Positions 1 to 5,257 of a stretch of DNA of 5,257 bases are shown here, piece by piece. The notes under the pieces are model-generated. The model was given only the letters and a program-made list of their open reading frames with translations. It had not been told where the DNA came from and did no database searches. The stretch covers positions 1 through 5,257 of the forward strand of contig CAAGIQ010000170.1 of NCBI GenBank assembly GCA_900769965.1, written 5' to 3'. Source of the DNA: Bacilli bacterium. Lineage in GTDB: Bacteria > Bacillota_I > Bacilli_A > RFN20 > CAG-288. The translations under genes were made by a program, and so were the position numbers. How positions within the stretch are numbered: position 1 is the stretch's first letter; each line of letters opens with the position of its first letter.

Positions 1-68
1 GGTGTTGATAAAGAATAAAATATAGCAGCTAAAAAGGCTAATAAGATACCGATAACCTTTGTTTTCAT
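1..68 (-). CDS. N-terminal fragment of a putative EamA/DMT-family membrane transporter (cut by left edge)
   Basis: Reading the minus strand from an ATG at 68..66 gives 22 codons without a stop before the window ends: MKTKVIGILLAFLAAIFYSL followed by STP. A short basic N-terminus leads into a hydrophobic helix (about residues 5-20) that ends in a Ser/Thr-Pro. This pattern resembles the first helix of EamA (drug/metabolite transporter) permeases, in which a G-I-L-x-A-x-x-A-A-x-x-[YF]-[SG] helix precedes a Pro. The start lies 4 nt after the stop of the upstream HAD phosphatase gene. There is no strong Shine-Dalgarno, only a GAG about 13 nt upstream, so translation probably depends on ribosomes finishing the HAD gene. 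The membrane helix is seen directly. The EamA assignment is inferred from 22 residues, and another membrane or signal-peptide protein is possible. Confidence 0.55.
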   Translation of the reverse strand, partial: MKTKVIGILLAFLAAIFYSLST

Positions 69-72
69 ATAT

Positions 73-855
73 CTAAATAATCTCTAACTCTTTTAATTTC
101 TTGTATATTCCGTCGTTTTTGATGTCATCACAAACAAAGGTAGCTTCTTTCTTTATCTCATCTCGAGCATTACCTACAGCCATGCTATACTTAGTAAATC
201 TAAACATATCGACATCGTTAAAATCATCACCAATCGATAAAACTTCATCTTTTGAGATGTTGTAATACTTCAGCAAGGCTTCAATACCTTCTCTTTTTGA
301 GAAAACACATCTTCTTATACCTATGCAATCGCCAAAGAACGCATCGATATCTAAGTCAGGGAATTCCTTTTTAATCTTCTCTAAGTTTTTATGAGCTTCA
401 AACACGCTAAAAGAAAGAACTCTCTCGTTCTTATATAAAGATATGTCTTTTGATCTCGGTTCATCGAAAGTATTAAAGAACTTGTCGACATTACCTTGTT
501 CAAAAGTCTTTCCATAAGTAGTATATAAAGTCACAATTCCATAACTCATCTTGTTATCGTTTAAAAACTTTATAAGTCTATCTTTAACTTCATCTTCAAA
601 ATATAAAGCGTACAACTCTTTATTATCCGCTATACACGCTCCACCATTAGATACTACTAAAGCATCAACATCTAGTTTACTAACTAGATCTTTATCCATT
701 AAAGAATAATAACTTCTTCCAGTATTGATAACTACTTTAATACCTTTTTTCTTAAGCTCTTCTATAGCTTTAATGGAAGAAGGAATAATTCTATACGAAC
801 GATGATCGAACAAAGTCCAGTCAAAATCGAATAACACCATCTTAATATCGTCCAT
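73..855 (-). CDS. Cof-type HAD-superfamily hydrolase (predicted phosphatase, 260 aa)
   Basis: This is a predicted cytoplasmic, Mg2+-dependent phosphatase of the HAD superfamily, Cof/type IIB subgroup, whose members usually dephosphorylate sugar phosphates, nucleotides or cofactors. All four HAD motifs are present. Motif I is VLFDFDWTLFD, with nucleophile D10 and acid/base D12. Motif II is VVINTGR (T45). The motif III lysine is K187 in FSKREG, and motif IV is GDDFND (209-214). The stretch between motifs II and III, roughly residues 67-180, would hold the C2-type cap that sets substrate choice. The length of 260 aa is normal for the family. The ATG at 855 was chosen because GGAGG lies 8 nt upstream. 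The longer start at 909 would lie inside the ftsH terminator hairpin. An oddity is Trp13 in motif I, where most members have Gly (DxDGT). The 3' neighbour, 4 nt away, is a putative transporter and probably shares the transcript. The substrate cannot be read from sequence. Confidence 0.93.
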   Translation of the reverse strand: MDDIKMVLFDFDWTLFDHRSYRIIPSSIKAIEELKKKGIKVVINTGRSYYSLMDKDLVSKLDVDALVVSNGGACIADNKELYALYFEDEVKDRLIKFLNDNKMSYGIVTLYTTYGKTFEQGNVDKFFNTFDEPRSKDISLYKNERVLSFSVFEAHKNLEKIKKEFPDLDIDAFFGDCIGIRRCVFSKREGIEALLKYYNISKDEVLSIGDDFNDVDMFRFTKYSMAVGNARDEIKKEATFVCDDIKNDGIYKKLKELEII

Positions 856-863
856 ATAAATAT

Positions 864-868
864 CCTCC
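864..868 (-). promoter_or_regulatory. Ribosome-binding site that fixes the HAD gene start
   Basis: The minus strand reads GGAGG here, followed by an 8-nt spacer and the ATG at 855. This is a near-ideal Shine-Dalgarno. It excludes the ATG at 870, which directly abuts the GGAGG, and the ATG at 909, which lies in the terminator stem. Confidence 0.85.
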
Positions 869-877
869 ATATCTAGA

Positions 878-883
878 ATTATA
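878..883 (-). promoter_or_regulatory. Candidate -10 element for the HAD-transporter operon
   Basis: A perfect TATAAT lies on the minus strand 9 nt upstream of the GGAGG ribosome-binding site, so the transcript would have a leader of only about 15 nt. No good -35 hexamer is found at 16-18 nt spacing, where the sequence is the downstream arm of the ftsH terminator (GGCT-TT region). The location, directly between a terminator and a ribosome-binding site, supports a promoter. The missing -35 and the A+T-rich background make it uncertain. Confidence 0.4.
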
Positions 884-887
884 TAGA

Positions 888-923
888 CAAAAGAATCGAA
901 AAGCCACATCTGGTGATGTGGCT
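888..923 (-). terminator. Rho-independent terminator of ftsH
   Basis: On the minus strand a perfect 9-bp stem AGCCACATC / GATGTGGCT (923..915 with 910..902) closes a 4-nt ACCA loop. It is followed by a T-rich tract, TTTCGATTCTTTT. The hairpin begins 5 nt after the ftsH TAA stop, as expected for an intrinsic terminator. It separates ftsH from the HAD gene, although read-through is possible because the T tract is interrupted by CGA and C. Confidence 0.88.
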
Positions 924-928
924 ATAAC

Positions 929-3463
929 TTATTCTTTCTTATCGTCGTCTTTAGATACTAAATCTTTAAGATCGTTAGCAAGAGAAGAAGCTTCTTTATT
1001 CTTCTTAGATGAAGTATTCTGTCTACGTTTTTCCATAGACTCTCTTAACTTAACATAGCTGTCGTGGTTAACGTTAACTAAGACAACTTCTAATCCATAG
1101 GTATCTTCGATATATTGACCAAATTCGGTTTCACTATCCTTAAATTGCTTCCAGATTTCTTTTCTAATAAGCATCGTTGAAGAAGTGTTTAGCTTACTAG
1201 ATAAAGCTTCACCCATTCCGATCATCCTAGCAGCGTAGCTAGTAGTAGAATCTTTGATGATCTTCATGGCTGTACGATAAGTGATATCTTTACCGTTATC
1301 AGATTCTAAGAACAAGCATAATAAGTTTGTGACTTTCTTGCTCTCTTCAAGTTCGCTAATGACTTTTAAAGCTTCGGAATCATACTTTTTTGTCTCTTTT
1401 TCTTCGGCTTTCTCTTCCATTTTTGAAGTAGCTACAGGAGTATCTTCTACTTTAGCTTCTTCAACTTTAGGAAGCTCGCCGTGTTCTAATAAGTAATCGA
1501 TTTGTTCGGCGGTAATAGTCTCTTTTTCAATTAAGGTGTTAGCGATAAGCTCGGTTTCTTTACGATATTTCTCTATAAGCTTTCTAGCTTCTTCATGACA
1601 GGAATCGACAATCTTTCTAACTTCCTTATCGATTTCAAAAGCTATTTGAGTTGAGTAGTTAGCTTTTTGAGAAGAGTAGTCTCTTCCTAAGAAGACCGAA
1701 CCTGAGTTCTTTTCATATTGAATTGGACCTAATTCGGACATACCGTATTCAGTAACCATTTCTCTAGCGATTTCTGTAGCACGCTCGATATCGTTAGAAG
1801 CGCCTGTAGAAACGTCTCCAAAGAAGATTTCTTCGCTAGTTCTTCCACCTAAGAAGCCGGTGATTCTAGCTAACAATTCACTCTTAGTAAGAACGAATCT
1901 ATCGTTTTCTGGAGTCATGAGGACATGACCACCAGTTCTTCCTCTTGGAATGATTGTAATCTTTTGAACTTTATCTGAATGTGGGAGTTTAAGACCGATA
2001 ATAGCGTGACCGGATTCGTGGAAAGCGATTCTTCGTTTTTCTTCTTGAGTAATAGTTCTATTAGATTTAGCTGGACCTGCTATAGATCTATCGATAGCTT
2101 CATCGATATCCGCCATGATGATCTTTTCTCTATTAGCTCTAACCGCTAAGATAGCCGCATCGTTTAAGATGTTAGCTAAATCAGCGCCGGAGAAACCGAC
2201 AGTACGTTGAGCGATAGCACCAAAATCAACTGCAGAATCGATAATCTTGTTACGAGCGTGGACCTTTAAGATCGCTTCTCTTCCATCTTTATCTGGAAGA
2301 TCGACGGTGATTTGCCTATCAAATCTTCCCGCTCTTAATAAGGCTGGGTCAAGAACATCCGCTCTATTTGTAGCAGCCATAACGATAACGCCGGAGTTAT
2401 CTTCAAAACCATCCATTTCAACTAAGAGTTGGTTAAGAGTTTGTTCTCTTTCGTCGTTACCACCACCTAAACCAGCACCTCTTTGTCTACCAACAGCATC
2501 GATTTCATCGATGAAGATCAAACATGGAGCGTTCTGTTTAGCAACTTTGAACATGTCTCTAACTCTACCAGCACCGACACCGACATACATCTCGACGAAA
2601 TCGGAACCGGAAATGGAGTAGAATGGAACACCTGCTTCACCAGCAACAGCTTTAGCAAGTAAAGTTTTACCGGTACCTGGAGGGCCAACTAAGAGAACAC
2701 CTTTAGGTAATTTAGCACCTAAACGAGTATACTTTTTAGCGTTTTTGAAGTAGTCGACCATCTCGACTAACTCAGCTTTAACTTCATCGCAGCCAGCGAC
2801 ATCTTTAAATTTAACTTTAGAGTTAAGCTCTCTTCTCGCTCTCGAGGAGTTGAAATTGAACTGTTGACTATTGGCGGCTCCAACAGACTTAGTAAGTCTA
2901 GAAACCATGAAGATTCCTAAGCCGATTATGACAGCCCAGAGAAGAATAGTTGGTAAGTAACTCCAAATGCTAACTTTTGAAGTGTAATCGACAATAGCAA
3001 ATGAAGCTAGACCGTTTTGAGAATAATATTTAACTTCTTCACCTTTAGAATTGATACCAACACGGGTATTAATAGCGGTATAGAAATTGTTTTTAGCTTC
3101 TTCGTTTTCCGAAGAGAAGGTGGCGGTAAAGTATTTTTTAACTACTTTATTAGATTCGTTGATTTCGTTATATTGACCTTCTAAGTAGTAATACTTGGCG
3201 TTGTCGTGAATCTCAAGATTCAAGTATTTAACTTCTTTTTCTTCGAGGATAACTAATAGATCACCCTTCTTAATGATGTTTCCAGAAGAATCTTTTTGAT
3301 ATGTTAAATCTGGATCAGCATATTTCGTGGCAGGAGTAGAATTGAAATTAAAGACGAATAAAAAGAGGAAAAGCAAGATCAATCCCGCGGTTAGAGCGTA
3401 CCAAATACCAATACGTGACTTTTGCATAGGCATCTTCGGTCTGTTATTATCAGGAGTTTGCAT
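929..3463 (-). CDS. ftsH: ATP-dependent zinc metalloprotease FtsH with long C-terminal extension (844 aa)
   Basis: FtsH is a membrane-anchored hexameric AAA+ protease that unfolds and degrades membrane proteins and short-lived cytoplasmic proteins. The layout is: TM helix 1 (about 18-40), extracytoplasmic domain (about 41-166), TM helix 2 (about 167-190), AAA+ domain with Walker A GPPGTGKT (260-267), pore loop MYVGVG (292-297), Walker B LIFIDEID (315-322), and second region of homology TNRADVLDPALLRAGRFDR (365-383) with arginine fingers R377 and R380. The M41 protease domain has HESGH (482-486) and a likely third zinc ligand D558 in TGASND. Catalytic residues are intact. The start at 3463 is supported by AAAGGA 8 nt upstream. 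The core ends near residue 664. A Glu/Lys-rich linker (666-693), an unrecognised domain (about 694-806) and a charged tail follow, so the protein exceeds the usual length of about 640-650. The extracytoplasmic part, about 125 residues, is also longer than E. coli's roughly 70. The gene appears to be transcribed alone. Confidence 0.98.
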   Translation of the reverse strand: MQTPDNNRPKMPMQKSRIGIWYALTAGLILLFLFLFVFNFNSTPATKYADPDLTYQKDSSGNIIKKGDLLVILEEKEVKYLNLEIHDNAKYYYLEGQYNEINESNKVVKKYFTATFSSENEEAKNNFYTAINTRVGINSKGEEVKYYSQNGLASFAIVDYTSKVSIWSYLPTILLWAVIIGLGIFMVSRLTKSVGAANSQQFNFNSSRARRELNSKVKFKDVAGCDEVKAELVEMVDYFKNAKKYTRLGAKLPKGVLLVGPPGTGKTLLAKAVAGEAGVPFYSISGSDFVEMYVGVGAGRVRDMFKVAKQNAPCLIFIDEIDAVGRQRGAGLGGGNDEREQTLNQLLVEMDGFEDNSGVIVMAATNRADVLDPALLRAGRFDRQITVDLPDKDGREAILKVHARNKIIDSAVDFGAIAQRTVGFSGADLANILNDAAILAVRANREKIIMADIDEAIDRSIAGPAKSNRTITQEEKRRIAFHESGHAIIGLKLPHSDKVQKITIIPRGRTGGHVLMTPENDRFVLTKSELLARITGFLGGRTSEEIFFGDVSTGASNDIERATEIAREMVTEYGMSELGPIQYEKNSGSVFLGRDYSSQKANYSTQIAFEIDKEVRKIVDSCHEEARKLIEKYRKETELIANTLIEKETITAEQIDYLLEHGELPKVEEAKVEDTPVATSKMEEKAEEKETKKYDSEALKVISELEESKKVTNLLCLFLESDNGKDITYRTAMKIIKDSTTSYAARMIGMGEALSSKLNTSSTMLIRKEIWKQFKDSETEFGQYIEDTYGLEVVLVNVNHDSYVKLRESMEKRRQNTSSKKNKEASSLANDLKDLVSKDDDKKE

Positions 3464-3471
3464 ATATTTTT

Positions 3472-3479
3472 TCCTTTCT
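3472..3479 (-). promoter_or_regulatory. Ribosome-binding site of ftsH
   Basis: The minus strand reads AGAAAGGA, with an 8-nt A/T spacer to the ATG at 3463. This supports Met1 over the later in-frame ATGs at codons 11 and 13, which have no comparable upstream purine tract. Confidence 0.8.
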
Positions 3480-3488
3480 AAAATCTCA

Positions 3489-3507
3489 TAATAACCATAG
3501 GTTATTA
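3489..3507 (-). promoter_or_regulatory. Perfect 19-bp palindrome in the ftsH leader (candidate operator or RNA hairpin)
   Basis: The minus strand reads TAATAACC-TAT-GGTTATTA, two perfectly complementary 8-nt arms around a 3-nt centre. It lies between the predicted -10 (3523..3518) and the Shine-Dalgarno (3479..3472), at about +4 to +22 from the predicted transcription start. That is a typical site for a repressor operator. As RNA it would form an 8-bp hairpin 9 nt upstream of the Shine-Dalgarno. It does not match the CIRCE (HrcA) or CtsR heat-shock operator patterns. The symmetry is seen directly. The function is inferred. Confidence 0.55.
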
Positions 3508-3517
3508 GATACTATTA

Positions 3518-3546
3518 AATATACAATCATTCATAATAAATAGCAA
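3518..3546 (-). promoter_or_regulatory. Predicted sigma-70/sigma-A promoter of ftsH
   Basis: The minus strand has TTGCTA (3546..3541) as -35 (4/6 to TTGACA), a 17-nt spacer, and TATATT (3523..3518) as -10 (5/6 to TATAAT). The predicted start near 3511 gives a leader of about 48 nt containing the palindrome and the Shine-Dalgarno. The spacing is optimal, but the background is A+T-rich, so chance matches are possible. Confidence 0.6.
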
Positions 3547-3582
3547 CAAAGATGACTGTTTAAAAGCTTTCTAAGTGCTTCG

Positions 3583-3619
3583 AAAACAAAGTGTTTTACA
3601 AAAATCAAAATGTGTAAAA
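3583..3619. repeat. A/T-rich inverted repeats after the lipoprotein gene
   Basis: Two small perfect inverted repeats overlap here. One is AAAACA-AAG-TGTTTT (3583-3597). The other is TTTTACA (3594-3600) paired with TGTAAAA (3613-3619) across a 12-nt loop. They share TTTT, so they are mutually exclusive as RNA folds. They start 5 nt beyond the lipoprotein stop codon and could act as a weak terminator or 3' stabiliser. The stems contain only one G-C pair each and no T tract follows on the minus strand, so their role is uncertain and they may be compositional chance. Confidence 0.3.
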
Positions 3620-3623
3620 AACT

Positions 3624-4559
3624 TTAGACTAATGGAATAACAGCCCTTGCACTGCTGTCGATCATAGAATGTTTAAGCGACCGATCTATCTCAAATTCAT
3701 CGTTATAATCATCTATTTTTTCGATATGACAGTCCACGAAAAACATCATTTCTAATCCAATAACTCTTATTCTTTCGCTGGTAAAATTAAGATCGTTATC
3801 CACTTTTATTTCTTCAGTTCTTACGAATTCAGTACTTGAAATTTCATTTGTGTTATGAACTGTCGTATCTCCACAGTATGCTGCCCCAGAATAACTCAAT
3901 TGGTTCTCTTGAAGTGACCAACCTGAAGCGCACTCGGTAGGAAGGATTGGCTCAAATATTCTTCTTGTAAAGAAACTATCAGAATCATATAAATAGTACC
4001 AACCCGTTGATTCATATAAGAACATGCTTAATTTTCCGCCATAATTGAATCCATTTGATACTCTAAGCTTTTTTCTAAAGAATTCATCCTCAGAAACATC
4101 AAAATAATAATTTTTTTCATCAATACTAAAAGAAATAGAATTAGAATCGCATCTTTCTAGTAGATTACCTTCCATGTTCTTGTACTTAAATTCGTACATG
4201 TATCTAAAATAATCCACTTCTTCAGTTATTTCTTTATACCCATGATAAAAAGAATTAACATATGCATATGTAATTGAACCTTTTTCAAATCTCACAACAG
4301 TATTAGTCTTCCCAGTAAGATTGAAATATCCAAACTTATCGTTAGAAACTCTAATAGTAGAAGTAACTTTGTAAGTGGAATTGTCATCAAGTTTAAAATA
4401 CATTCCGTATTTGTCATAATAACTTTCTTCAACTTCATTTAAATATGCTGTAGGGTTGATAACGATAGTGCCTTTAGTACTACTGCTAGAAGAATCACAG
4501 CTAGATATTCCAAAAATAAGCGAGATTAAACTTAAAAACTTCAATAATTTATTCTTCAT
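3624..4559 (-). CDS. Putative lipoprotein of unknown function (311 aa)
   Basis: This is a secreted, membrane-anchored lipoprotein. The signal peptide has a basic start (MKNKLLK), a hydrophobic core (FLSLISLIFG) and a lipobox ISSC with Cys21 as the predicted lipidation site. A Ser-rich tether (DSSSSSTKG) follows. The mature part, about 290 residues, is rich in Tyr, Phe, Ser, Asp and Glu, with alternating hydrophobic/polar segments that suggest beta-sheet. It contains four further cysteines and no catalytic motif or family I recognise. The ATG at 4559 was chosen over the GTG at 4565 because the GTG is part of the AAGAGGTG Shine-Dalgarno and would add two residues before the signal peptide. The gene overlaps the 3' end of the upstream gene by 11 nt, so the two are very likely co-transcribed and translationally coupled. 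The lipoprotein call is firm. The biological role is unknown. Confidence 0.9.
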   Translation of the reverse strand: MKNKLLKFLSLISLIFGISSCDSSSSSTKGTIVINPTAYLNEVEESYYDKYGMYFKLDDNSTYKVTSTIRVSNDKFGYFNLTGKTNTVVRFEKGSITYAYVNSFYHGYKEITEEVDYFRYMYEFKYKNMEGNLLERCDSNSISFSIDEKNYYFDVSEDEFFRKKLRVSNGFNYGGKLSMFLYESTGWYYLYDSDSFFTRRIFEPILPTECASGWSLQENQLSYSGAAYCGDTTVHNTNEISSTEFVRTEEIKVDNDLNFTSERIRVIGLEMMFFVDCHIEKIDDYNDEFEIDRSLKHSMIDSSARAVIPLV

Positions 4560-5257
4560 AAACACCTCTTAAATCCGGTAAAACAACCTTAGAATAATCG
4601 ATATCTACACTTTCGCATCCAAGTGAATCTGCAATAGATATGCCATTATAATCTTCACTATTAATAGTAATGAGCTTGACTGTCTTTATCTCTTCTTTAT
4701 AAATCTCACCGACTTTAGCATAATAACTGTCGATCGTAGTAATCGAATCAATTGTTAATGACTTTCTATTCATCTCAAAATTAACTATAGATTCAATAGT
4801 TTCATCACCTTTATCAATTCTTCTAACTACATCAAAGCAATAGAAAATACTATAAGATTCATCATAAGTAAATCTACATTCTCCAAGAGACTCGACATCA
4901 TTTGAAAGAACCGCATCTATTACTTCAAAAGAGAAATCTAATTTAAACCTAAACGATGCTTCCCAGGCAGTTTTCTTAAAAATATTAGTATTCTCTTCTT
5001 CTGAATGACTATATATGTTTTGATAGACATAATCGTCCTTTTTAAACACGCTTAATCCGCTCGTAACCCCTGTGGAAAAATCCGTGGTTTCATTAATTGA
5101 ATTAAATTCATCAACAACTCCACTATTGATGTTGTCTCTATCATCTAATTTAAATTCCCCGGTTAGTTTTCTGTCATTGGAAACACCGTTTTCAACAACG
5201 CTTTTAGAATACGCATAAAGCCCATCTACAAATAAATGTTCAGGCTTATTTTCGCTA
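4549..5257 (-). CDS. C-terminal 235 aa of an uncharacterised, probably exported protein (cut by right edge)
   Basis: The minus-strand frame ending in TAA at 4551..4549 has no stop up to the window edge, giving 235 codons plus one base. The first 69 residues contain no Met. The only usable start in view is a GTG at 5049 with poor Shine-Dalgarno context, so this is read as an internal Val and the true start lies beyond 5257. No domain is recognised. The protein is rich in Asp, Glu, Ser, Tyr and Phe, with alternating hydrophobic strands such as SLTIDSITTIDSYY and TVKLITI, and no transmembrane helix. In composition it resembles the lipoprotein encoded directly downstream, with which it overlaps by 11 nt. 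A surface lipoprotein is therefore plausible, but the N-terminus needed to show a signal peptide is missing. The two proteins may be distant paralogues or partners. This is inference. Confidence 0.8.
   Translation of the reverse strand, partial: SENKPEHLFVDGLYAYSKSVVENGVSNDRKLTGEFKLDDRDNINSGVVDEFNSINETTDFSTGVTSGLSVFKKDDYVYQNIYSHSEEENTNIFKKTAWEASFRFKLDFSFEVIDAVLSNDVESLGECRFTYDESYSIFYCFDVVRRIDKGDETIESIVNFEMNRKSLTIDSITTIDSYYAKVGEIYKEEIKTVKLITINSEDYNGISIADSLGCESVDIDYSKVVLPDLRGVYEE
4563..4570 (-). promoter_or_regulatory. Ribosome-binding site of the lipoprotein gene, inside the upstream gene
   Basis: The minus strand reads AAGAGGTG within the last codons of the upstream gene. GAGG lies 5 nt before the ATG at 4559. 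Its position inside coding sequence, with overlapping stop and start codons, fits translational coupling. Confidence 0.7.

Noticed and set aside
856..909. Longer N-terminus for the HAD protein starting at the ATG at 909
   Set aside because: That ATG is inside the ftsH terminator stem, the added residues lie outside the HAD fold, and GGAGG points clearly to the ATG at 855.
1046..1420. Separate gene encoding the FtsH C-terminal domain
   Set aside because: The frame is continuous with ftsH, and the internal ATG at 1420 lacks a ribosome-binding site, so a fused domain is the simpler reading.
1281..1496. 71-codon open frame on the plus strand
   Set aside because: It lies wholly opposite the ftsH linker/extension region, encodes a low-complexity Ser-rich sequence that mirrors the Glu/Lys codons, and has no ribosome-binding site or family signature.
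2247..2621. 124-codon open frame on the plus strand
   Set aside because: It is antisense to the highly conserved AAA+ core of ftsH. Its openness follows from the codon use of the real gene, and the product looks like no known protein.
3478..3498. Six-codon upstream ORF (MVIMRF, then TAG) in the ftsH leader, starting inside the palindrome and ending at the Shine-Dalgarno
   Set aside because: It has no Shine-Dalgarno of its own and is short enough to arise by chance. The palindrome explains the region better.
3594..3619. Rho-independent terminator for the lipoprotein operon
   Set aside because: The 7-bp stem has one G-C pair, a 12-nt loop and no following T tract on the minus strand, so it is listed only as a low-confidence repeat.
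3464..3623. CRISPR repeats, tRNA or riboswitch in the only sizeable intergenic gap
   Set aside because: No spaced direct repeats, cloverleaf or conserved riboswitch core is visible. The gap is explained by a promoter, a palindrome and a ribosome-binding site.
5047..5049. GTG as the start of the rightmost gene (166 aa version)
   Set aside because: The frame remains open for 69 more codons to the window edge, and no good Shine-Dalgarno precedes the GTG. It is more likely an internal Val.

Overview
The window looks like chromosomal DNA from a low-G+C member of the Bacillota, probably Bacilli or a gut lineage near the Mollicutes-related branches. This placement is an inference. It rests on A+T-rich non-coding DNA, strong purine-rich ribosome-binding sites, a Firmicute-like FtsH core and a Gram-positive-style lipoprotein. 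Trp is encoded by TGG at the positions checked (FtsH W21, HAD W13), and all frames read through under the standard code, so the Mycoplasma/Spiroplasma TGA-Trp code is not needed. All genes lie on the minus strand, so transcription runs from right to left.

Right part (3624-5257): two consecutive genes encode poorly characterised, probably surface-exposed proteins. The first (4549-5257) is cut by the right edge. Its frame is open to the end of the window, so its true start lies outside. The second (3624-4559) is a clear lipoprotein with a lipobox cysteine. It overlaps its neighbour by 11 nt and is very likely translationally coupled to it.

Middle (929-3623): ftsH, the membrane-anchored AAA+ zinc metalloprotease, appears to be a single-gene unit. 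It has its own promoter (TTGCTA-17-TATATT), a perfect 19-bp palindrome just after the predicted transcription start, a good Shine-Dalgarno and a strong intrinsic terminator. At 844 aa it is about 200 residues longer than E. coli or B. subtilis FtsH. The extra length comes from an enlarged extracytoplasmic domain and a roughly 180-residue cytoplasmic C-terminal extension. I cannot assign that extension to any family.

Left part (1-890): a Cof-type HAD phosphatase gene is followed after 4 nt by the first 22 codons of what looks like an EamA/DMT-type membrane transporter. These two probably form a second operon, with a promoter immediately after the ftsH terminator.

The items most worth following up are the C-terminal extension on FtsH, the palindrome in the ftsH leader and the uncharacterised lipoprotein pair. 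I see no CRISPR array, mobile element, tRNA or rRNA.
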